Below, one piece after another: positions 56,742 through 64,000 of a DNA stretch of 64,000 bases; within the stretch, counting starts at the first letter, position 1; the number at the start of each line of letters is the position of its first letter. The notes under the pieces are model-generated. The model was not told where the DNA came from, ran no database searches, and was given only the letters and a program-made list of their open reading frames with translations. This DNA comes from Polytrichum commune (Eukaryota > Streptophyta > Polytrichopsida > Polytrichales > Polytrichaceae): contig OX485805.1 in NCBI GenBank assembly GCA_950295325.1, forward strand, positions 11,098,501-11,162,500, written 5' to 3'. The position numbers and the translations under genes were made by a program.

Positions 56742-57739
56742 CTTAGTTCTTCCGTAAGAACTTCAACCAACGAGCCTCGGTGTTTGCGAAATCGAGGAGA
56801 AAGTAGTGTATTGCATAGATCATGTGGCTTGGGCATGCGGCATGTGTCATGCCTATCAAATGCCCTAAGGTAGGTACGTGGGCCTATAACGGACACTCTA
56901 TGCTTCATATCCACTTTTGGGTGTGGGATGGGCTCTCAAATTGTCTCGTACAATTTAGCAATTGTGATTCACAAAGATCATCGTTTCATCAAGTATCAAA
57001 ATTGAAGTTGAGATGCAGAAGCTATAAATGGTCAAAGTGAAGTTTCTTCTTTCATTATAAGCCATCAAACAAGACTTCCCAATTGTGTGAACTACTGAAC
57101 CTATTATGATTGGTGTAATTTGAATATACATCAATGTCACCATATCACAATGTTTTTTTGATGTTTTGTTTTTATCTATGTATAAGGTTTGTCATGTACC
57201 ACTAAAAGTTTAGATTCCATGCATAAGACTAGTGTTGATTAAGGCTTGTATACCTTTTGTGATAGTTTCCCGGGGGTTGTTTTGAATATCACATGGATTT
57301 AGTGGCGGGTGGGTGGTCACAAGCATATATTGTAGAGGGTGATATACGTTAGATCTCATGAGTTTTTTTTAGTATAAGTGAGGTTGGCACTTTATAAGTG
57401 GGTTAGGTGTATGCAAAGACATCGAACTAGGTAAGATACTTAGAAACAAGCAAAATGGTACATTTTAGGATGGCCAAGTTTTTTTGATGTGGGCTCTTGC
57501 TTAATTATTTTTCTTAATCAGACATACATATTTGAGTGATGTGTATCATGTAAGCATATAGGAACAAACACCAAAAAGAGATGTGTTTAGAAGAGATTTG
57601 ACTCCAAGTTCTTAGTTTGTTGGCATAGTTGTGTGGGGGTTGGGGGGGGGGGGGGGGACGACCTACATGATGAATTATTTTAATGGGCACGAAAACCCTC
57701 TAATCGAAAACATATAAGATATTTGTATGAGCTCTAGAA
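56742..57739. other. Gene-free stretch with G tract
   Basis: No gene recognised. A G homopolymer of about 16 bp lies at 57642-57657. 57495-57640 resembles a reversed part of R6 (AAGAGATGTGTTTAGAAGAGATT). Confidence 0.4.
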
Positions 57740-57985
57740 TGATGAGAAAATATGTTATGAATAGATTTATGGAGCTTGATTGTGCTAAAAAGAAAATTGT
57801 TTTGGAGTTGAGTTAAACTAAAAACAATTATACAACCAAACATAGTACCACCTCCAACAAAAACAAGTTCAATTTGAAGATGTTAGACAAAAGACATAGA
57901 CAAATACATACAAGAGGAATATTGGGGCTTCATCTCTCAACTTTATGTATCCCACATGGATTGTAGACACCTCACAAGGAGGGGT
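57740..57985 (+). repeat. Dispersed repeat R4b, copy 2
   Basis: See 53690-54110. It lies immediately before R4 copy 2. Confidence 0.6.
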
Positions 57986-58014
57986 TATATACTAAAATGT
58001 ATCCAATATGGGTG

Positions 58015-58600
58015 TAAGCATGGTAAGTGGATGGCTCTTTTCCCTACCTAGGTTTGAGTGAAAGTGATTCAAACTTATATACTAAATTTGAATTTTGCGA
58101 ATAACATTTTTAGGGATATTTTTAAAAACACATTCAATTAAAAAGCCAAGCCAAGCAATTTAAGATGACAAATAAAATTCAAGAAATTTCTATATATTTT
58201 AGAAGATGGTGCAAGTGGTGTGCAAGTAGGTGATATTGAACAAATAAATATCTAAGATTTGTTTAAAATACAATAGAACTAAGTTAAATTGATGGTTTTG
58301 TACAATTTTTTGTGATGATGCCCTCAAGTATAAAATGAATTCAAGGAATATGGAAAAATTCCAACTTCAAAATATTTAAGGTCATGAACTTTATGTTCAA
58401 AACCAAATTCAACCATTTGCTTTTGTGCATCACTTTTAATGATAAGCTTTGAAGATCTCAACTTGATATTCTACATTTGAGTATTTAACACAACAATAGA
58501 AGTCATCATGAAGAAAACAAATTCAACTTAAACAATACTTTGCTACTACTTTTAGGCCTTTGACCAAAAACATTATGGTTGTAGTACACTAGAGCACTTT
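58015..58600 (+). repeat. Dispersed repeat R4, copy 2
   Basis: See 27825-28415; about 580 bp of collinear similarity. Confidence 0.7.
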
Positions 58601-58677
58601 TTTGGTCCACTTCGTCATGCTTGCACCCATGTGCAAAGTGAACACCTTGTACCTATTGATTGGAAGTATGTGAACTG

Positions 58678-59192
58678 CACTATTTATGGTATTTAGTGTC
58701 ACATACATTATTTGCAAAGGGCCTAAACTAGATACCTAGAGGTCTCAAAGTGTCACGCCCGCTTATTGCCAATATGTTTCCATTTGTCAACACAAGTAAC
58801 TTCTTTACGTGAAAAAATAGCTACATTATGACATTTAGAGTAGCACATTACGATACTTTAGATGATAGTCTTACGTTGTAGTATGCAAGGGGAAGACATT
58901 TTTGAGTGCAGTACTGGCAAATGTCATATGTTCACATTCTAGGAAGATGTTCTTAAGAATGCTAATGGCACATGCCATTTGTGTACACTTAAGTCAACTT
59001 GTAAACCATTGTGTAGCATAGGCATAACGCTATTGAGCATACTCATGCCAAGATATTAGTAAGCGCACTTGAATGCCAAGTGTCATGAGGGGAGATTAAT
59101 GATGAAGTCATTGATCATCAGTGTGACCTAGCATACGTCTCAAAATAGGGCAAGTGACACTAACTCACCACTAACTACCATAAACAGTGTAG
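58678..59192. mobile_element. MITE family R3, copy 3
   Basis: About 515 bp, ends GCACTATTTATGGTATTTAG and CTACCATAAACAGTGTAG. It is collinear with copy 1 and with the uninterrupted parts of copy 2 (AGATGATAGTCTTACG, GAGCATACTCATGCCAAG, AAGTGTCATGA). No clear target duplication. Confidence 0.75.
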
Positions 59193-59219
59193 CCAAAATT
59201 GTAAAAAAATCATAGGAAC

Positions 59220-59460
59220 AATGTCAAAATTCCAAAATGATTATTTTGAAGTGTTGGACCAACTTTTGGCACTTGAAATAATTATCTGATACAATTGTGA
59301 TGGACTAGCTATCTACCTACGGTACCCACCAAATATCAATATTTGACTGGTATTACAATTTTGATACCCATGGGTAGGACCTTTGAAACCATTCATGATG
59401 TTAATTATTAATATCATACACTCTTCTAAATAGCAATCCAATGTCGATTACGACCATGAT
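59220..59460 (+). repeat. Dispersed repeat R7, copy 2
   Basis: Shorter copy of 54185-54760 that lacks the multi-palindrome segment; it supports that segment being an insertion. Confidence 0.6.
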
Positions 59461-60859
59461 TTGAAATTTTGTCAATCATCTCGCACTAAATGCATGTTTC
59501 ACATCCTACAAGAAGTGGGTGTAGAGCTTAAAAGTGTCCATTTACGGCGCACTTAGCGTACAAAGTCATCACATGCAGCCATTGCACTTAACCATTATGG
59601 AAGAGATAATTGTTGTACTAAGTTCATTGGAACAGAGTGAAAATCAAGCAAATAAGAAAAGAATAGAAAAGAAAAATATCAGTTGATAAAAACAACCACA
59701 TAATATTCTATCAAGATTCTATTCCCACAAATTGGAAGAATTGCTAGATACCCAATGGAAATGGTGTCTAACAATAGCACTACAAGAGTGTCATTTATTG
59801 ATTAAAAAATATGTAGGCAAATGGCCCCAATATATGAAATACGCAAACAACCATCCGTAGCTTCGGTTGTCCGTAAAAGAAAGAACCATTATTTGCGTAC
59901 ATGGTGGTTGGCGACTCATGGCCTTTAAAGTCCATCCACACATTAAAAAAAGGGCGGTGGAGTTTTGGCATATTAGAAGGCATTTGTGTACCTTTTCAAA
60001 AGCTGGCATACACTACTTACATGATAGATGTGACTTACATAAGGTACATAAAAGGAGCCACAACACACATCCCATCAATGAAAAGCTTGGAACAAAGCTT
60101 AAACTCCCTGGTGTGAAAATCAAGAGTACATTCAAACAAATTAACATAATTGTCACATAATATGCACATTCTACACTAGTCCATAAACAAAGACTATAGA
60201 ACCATTAATATGTCACAGACCTCCAAAACCCGCCATAAAATGAATTCCACTATAGCATACTCTCTAATTGGTACTATGTTCTCGGATGATTTTTACTAAC
60301 GACGGGTTACATGCTACCGGTTACTGTTAATGGCTACTAGTTACCAATTGAAATGTGTACTCCCTACAAAGGGTGAAGTAGTTTTACATCTAACATCATT
60401 GTCCTTTAGGGCGTGGCCAAGGATGTTTTACGAACATACACTCTATTCATTCCGGCCTCCTTTGGAGACCGGAGTTCTTCTTCTTCTTAGGTACATAAAA
60501 AAAAGCATGAGCTTCCCTCTGGCAATGTACCTAAATCTGGCAAGATGAATATGTTGTATACAAGCTTAGGATTGGTTTAGACTCCGGTGAAGAAGTGCAC
60601 CGGTCAATTAAGAATTTTAGCTCTCAAGACAAGGTTATGTGAGGCAACGGTTGGTACATAACATTATTTAGCTGATATCAATCGTTTCATTCTAATAATA
60701 TTCAGTGACAATGCTTCACCCGAGTTTTTTTAGGTTGAATGTGTGTAGACAAACATCCATAAGGTACAATTCTAGCACCTTACATGACATATTTATGGCC
60801 GCACCCAACTTGGTCACTTAGCTTAATAATATTATGTATGGTGGACATGATGAAAAAAC
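59461..60859. other. Gene-free stretch
   Basis: No gene recognised. Around 59795-60010 both minus-strand frames stay open for 60-70 codons, but no domain or partner exon is apparent. Confidence 0.4.
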
Positions 60860-61045
60860 TAAAAAAATATGCCTCAAGTTGGAGTTCTCCGGAGGCCAAG
60901 TTTCTTGTATGAGTGGTTGAAATTACCCACAAAACTTGACCTTCGGAGAACTTCCTTACCAAAAAATGCTGCTACGTTGGCATCCATGTCATCTTTTCAT
61001 CCATGCTTGAACTTCTTCATTGGCAAAGTCTTGACTGTGGTGTAA
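60860..61045 (-). repeat. Dispersed repeat H, copy 2
   Basis: Reverse-oriented match to 27645-27820, with the same inverted TTGGAGTTCTCCGGAGGCCAAG / CTTGACCTTCGGAGAACTTCC arms (each longer than the stated core). Confidence 0.7.
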
Positions 61046-61365
61046 GCCGTGGCTGGTGAAACTCCCATTTCGTAGTCAATTATACTATTCCATTCCCCTA
61101 AAATTCTTGACCGGTGTACTTCTTCACGGGCCCTTAATTCTCTCTCAATGCTCGTCGCTCCTCCTTCCGTCTATGTTATAAAACATGTCTTCTAAGGCAG
61201 GTGGTGCCAAATCGTCCCAGTTAAAACACGTGTGCTCTCTTTTATTATGTATATATAACAAGTATGAAACGACTATTCTTGGCAATCGACATGGAAGCTT
61301 TCCAACACACCAAAGTCACACACTACCACTTTTTGTACCGCCGTGAGGCGTGAAGCTTGTGAGGA
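61046..61365. other. Gene-free stretch
   Basis: No gene or delimited repeat recognised. Confidence 0.35.
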
Positions 61366-61572
61366 CTACACTAAATAGGTAGATTAGTGTTAGATACAAT
61401 AGTTACCTAAAACACTAATTTTCAACTGATATTACAAATAGTATTAGAGTTGACATTTAGTGTTCTAACACTATAGAGACAATTTACATTTAGCGTTTTC
61501 GTCGACTATTAGTGTTTCCAACACTAATCTACCTATTTAGTGTTTCCAACACTAATCTACCTATTTAGTGTA
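61366..61572. mobile_element. MITE F (CTACACTAAATAGGTAG ends)
   Basis: About 207 bp with perfectly inverted ends CTACACTAAATAGGTAGATT and AATCTACCTATTTAGTGTAG. The right-hand terminal block is duplicated in tandem (AACACTAATCTACCTATTTAGTG twice, 31 bp apart). The interior is rich in TTAGTGTT. No clear target duplication. The termini resemble those of R3 and the 21.3-kb element. Confidence 0.8.
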
Positions 61573-61594
61573 GTGAATTGTGTAGTTTAGTGCC

Positions 61595-61830
61595 CGGGAA
61601 GTTTTTGGGCATATAGAGCCGGTCAATATCCACGTCATTCTGAATTAACCGGTTACATGTTTGACATCATCTTCCGGTGTTGCTTATTTCATTCCTTTGA
61701 GGTATATTCTACTATAGATTCCTCTAAAATGATCAGTAATTCTCCGGAAGTCTTCCATTTCAAGCGGTTATTTCTTTCTCAAACTCAACCGGTTCATCAT
61801 CTGTAACTAATTAACCGCCGGTTCTCCCTG
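61595..61830 (+). repeat. Dispersed repeat R9, copy 4
   Basis: Copy of the repeat at 3980-4195 and 17790-18035, ending AACCGCCGGTTCTCCC. Confidence 0.7.
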
Positions 61831-62036
61831 GCCAGTGGTGTAGTTCACAACAGGACTCGTATACCTCGGATTCCACATGAGAAATCTCCGCACAATATAC
61901 ACAAATGGGCAAAGAATGACGTTGTTGGTGACGATCTCGCAAGGGATGTAGCTTGTGGACAATTTGATGACGTTACATATGGAATGTGGTGGGTAGAGAA
62001 GAGAGACTGTAGTGGGGTAACGTGTGCCATGAGGCG

Positions 62037-62956
62037 ACGGGCTGAAATCGGCCCCAACCCTTTTACACCTAGAGGCCGGGCCGATTCGTGGTGTAAGAGG
62101 CTTGAGATCCTCACTTGTGATTGGCCAAAAGGTTGAAATCGGTCCCAACCCCTTTACACCTAGAGGCCGGGCCGATTCGTTGTGTAAGAGGCTTGAGATC
62201 CTCACTTGTGATTGGCCAAAAGGTTGAAATCGGTCCCAACCCTTTTACACCTAGAGGCCGGGCCGATTCGTGGTGTACGAGGCTTGAGATCCTCACTTGT
62301 GATTGGCCAAAAGGTTGAAATCGGTCCCAACCCCTTTACACCTAGAGGCCGGGCCGATTCGTTGTGTAAGAGGCTTGAGATCCTCACTTGTGATTGGCCA
62401 AAAGGTTGAAATCGGTCCCAACCCCTTTACACCTAGAGGCCGGGCCGATTCGTTGTGTAAGAGGCTTGAGATCCTCACTTGTGATTGGCCAAAAGGTTGA
62501 AATCGGTCCCAACCCTTTTACACCCAGAGGCCGGGCCGATTTGGTGGTATGAATCTTTTAATCAAAAAATGTATGGTCTGACACGGCCCGAGCTCGTTGA
62601 ATTGGGTGCACCCAAAATGGAGGGCCAGTTCTTGGCCTCGGGGCCAATGTCACATTTCAGTTAAAAAAACTTAAAATAAAATAAAATATGATTTTTTCAA
62701 CGAACTATATCCATTGGATTATGTGGAAATATGAACGGCTCTATGCTAGATTATGCTAGATCCGTTGGATTATGCTAGATTTATTGAATCAGCCTATCTT
62801 CTTGGCCCTAAGGCCTTTTACATATGGGAAAATTGGCCCCCATTATAATCTTATTAGAATGTGTAGTTGAGGCCGGCCTCCAACCCAAAAGGGGTTGGAA
62901 TTTCATGCAATTGGCCTCAAGGGGAATTGGCCCAGCCTCTAGGTGTAAAGCGGCCC
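62037..62956. mobile_element. D-family PIF-like MITE with amplified end (left end truncated)
   Basis: Reverse-oriented relative of element D (34718-35250). The shared interior includes GACACGGCCCGAGCTCGTTG and GAATTGGGTGCACCCAAAATG. The right terminus is CTCTAGGTGTAAAGCGGCCC. The left terminus expected from D is missing; the sequence begins inside the end block at GGCTGAAATCGG. A 91-bp unit is repeated in place of D's single internal copy. Confidence 0.85.
62041..62545 (+). repeat. 91-bp tandem array derived from a MITE end
   Basis: The GAGGCCGGGCCGATT block recurs at exact 91-bp intervals six times (near 62076, 62167, 62258, 62349, 62440, 62531). Units are nearly identical, with alternating variants (CCTTTTACAC / CCCTTTACAC, GTGGTGTA / GTTGTGTA). 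The overlapping short open frames on both strands are artefacts of this periodicity. Confidence 0.96.
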
Positions 62957-63180
62957 TTGCTATGCATTGGGAGATGACCTAACTCACATCTGAAAAATCG
63001 ATTTCTACTTCATTTTTTTCCCACTGATTGCTTATTTCTTGAAAAGCATGTGAAGTTGTTGAGATTGATTATAAGTAAGAAGTTTGTTGACACCTGATGT
63101 GTGCTCTAGCTACTGATATATTGTGTGATGTCTTGGGGAGCATGGGCATAGGTGAGGACTTCTACTGCAAAGTGCTACAC

Positions 63181-63545
63181 ACAATTTGAAGAGATGCTAA
63201 CACCTATCAAGAATCCTATGAGAGGTTTTACGGGAACATTCTTTTGATAGTCGATCATCGTACGTGGTTTTGAGTACATGAAATAATGGCTCTCTGAATC
63301 TTAAACAATTTGAAGAGATGCTAACTCCTATCAAGAATCCTATGAGAGGTTTTATGGGAACAGTCCTTTGATAGTCGGTCATTGTATGCAGTTTTGAGTA
63401 AGCGAAGTAATGGCTCTCTAAATCTTAAACAATATGAAGAGATGCTAACTCCTATCAAGAATCCTATGAGAGGTTTTACGGGAACATTCTTTTGATAGTC
63501 GGTCATCGTATGCGGTTTTGAGTACATGAGAATAATACTCTCTGA
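63181..63545 (-). repeat. 124-bp tandem triplication
   Basis: Three copies (starting near 63181, 63305 and 63429) of a unit beginning ACAATTTGAAGAGATGCTAA and containing CTATCAAGAATCCTATGAG, TTTTGATAGTCGGTCATCGT and GGCTCTCT.AATCTT. Divergence between copies is only a few percent, so the expansion is recent. Minus-strand open frames across it reflect the repeat; no gene is recognised. Confidence 0.93.
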
Positions 63546-64000
63546 ATCTTCATAAGTGCAGAAATACTCCCAACCAGTCGCTGCTACAGTCCATCTCATG
63601 GACTCACAAAAAACATTGACGATCCTGGAGTACGAGGTTGGTTTGAGAGGTCCTATGTGGGCTTTCCTACACCTCCTGTTCATTGACGGTGTTAATTTCC
63701 TTTAATTTGCTAGTAAGCGGTGAGACTGTTTGTGAGAATGAGATCCGCCAGAATTGCACTGATGTTGAGGACTATGGAGTGTTTATCTCCGCATAATAGC
63801 AATTAGGCTTACTGCTTCTGCTTGCCCTTGTGAATCCAGGTTGGGATAAACTGATGACACTGATGATACTGAATGGAGTGGTTGGCGGTTCCATTCCCAG
63901 TTGTCAAATCTTTTGTCATTTTGACAGAATAACTAGCCAGGTGGCCACGGGCTTCTTGTGTTCCAAAATAAAATGAAATAAAATATGTTGAGCTCTAATT
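63546..64000. other. Gene-free end of window
   Basis: No gene recognised. A minus-strand frame continues to 63683 without a recognisable domain. A gene starting beyond the window cannot be excluded. Confidence 0.35.

Noticed and set aside
59795-60009. Two overlapping minus-strand open frames possibly from an integrase or transposase
   Set aside because: No catalytic or zinc-finger residues in the expected spacing; left as gene-free.
62111-62500. Series of identical 61- and 65-codon open frames on both strands
   Set aside because: Produced by the 91-bp tandem array; 91 is not a multiple of three, so no continuous repeat protein is encoded.
1-64000. CRISPR arrays, operons, ribosome-binding sites, phage or bacterial systems
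   Set aside because: The host genes have spliceosomal introns and plant-type proteins, and repeats lack spacer structure, so bacterial feature types do not apply.
1-64000. tRNA, rRNA or snRNA genes
   Set aside because: I scanned for B-box-like GGTTCRANTCC and rRNA core motifs by eye and found none convincing. A covariance-model search (tRNAscan-SE, Infernal) would be decisive.

Overview
The window is nuclear DNA of a land plant. Three conserved genes have plant-type intron structure and protein sequence: a CYP78A-type cytochrome P450, an mRNA cap (guanine-N7) methyltransferase in 13 coding exons, and the translation initiation factor eIF1/SUI1. They are separated by AT-rich, repeat-filled DNA. 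I cannot name the species. Nothing here is diagnostic of a flowering plant, and a bryophyte or other early-diverging plant is possible, but that is a guess.

Layout. 1-6 kb: no recognisable gene, with a CT microsatellite, dispersed repeats and a TAA-flanked MITE. 6.26-8.17 kb (+): CYP78A P450 in two exons, followed by a degenerate tandem array to about 10.2 kb. 10.8-18.9 kb: MITEs and dispersed repeats, plus a fragment of a SWIM zinc-finger protein. 20.06-27.42 kb (-): a complete cap methyltransferase model (399 aa), with mobile elements in at least five of its introns. 29.7-35.9 kb: a decayed Ty3/gypsy retrotransposon split by several inverted-repeat elements, one of which holds two further levels of insertion. 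41.34-41.69 kb (-): eIF1. 44-53 kb: nested MITEs, a second SWIM zinc-finger remnant and two LINE reverse-transcriptase remnants. 55.44-56.74 kb: a pogo/Emigrant-like DNA transposon with both ends, its TA duplication and the C-terminal part of a DDE transposase. 61.4-63.6 kb: another MITE, a MITE whose end is amplified into a 91-bp array, and a 124-bp triplication.

The three host genes have unrelated housekeeping or developmental roles (hormone-like or fatty-acid oxidation, mRNA capping, start-codon selection) and form no pathway. The unifying theme is transposon colonisation. At least twenty elements can be delimited by terminal inverted repeats, and about ten also have a target-site duplication (TAA/TTA for PIF/Harbinger-like, 8 bp for an hAT-like group, TA for pogo). 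Nesting gives a relative order of insertion. Repeat boundaries without a stated duplication are approximate, because all comparisons were made by eye.
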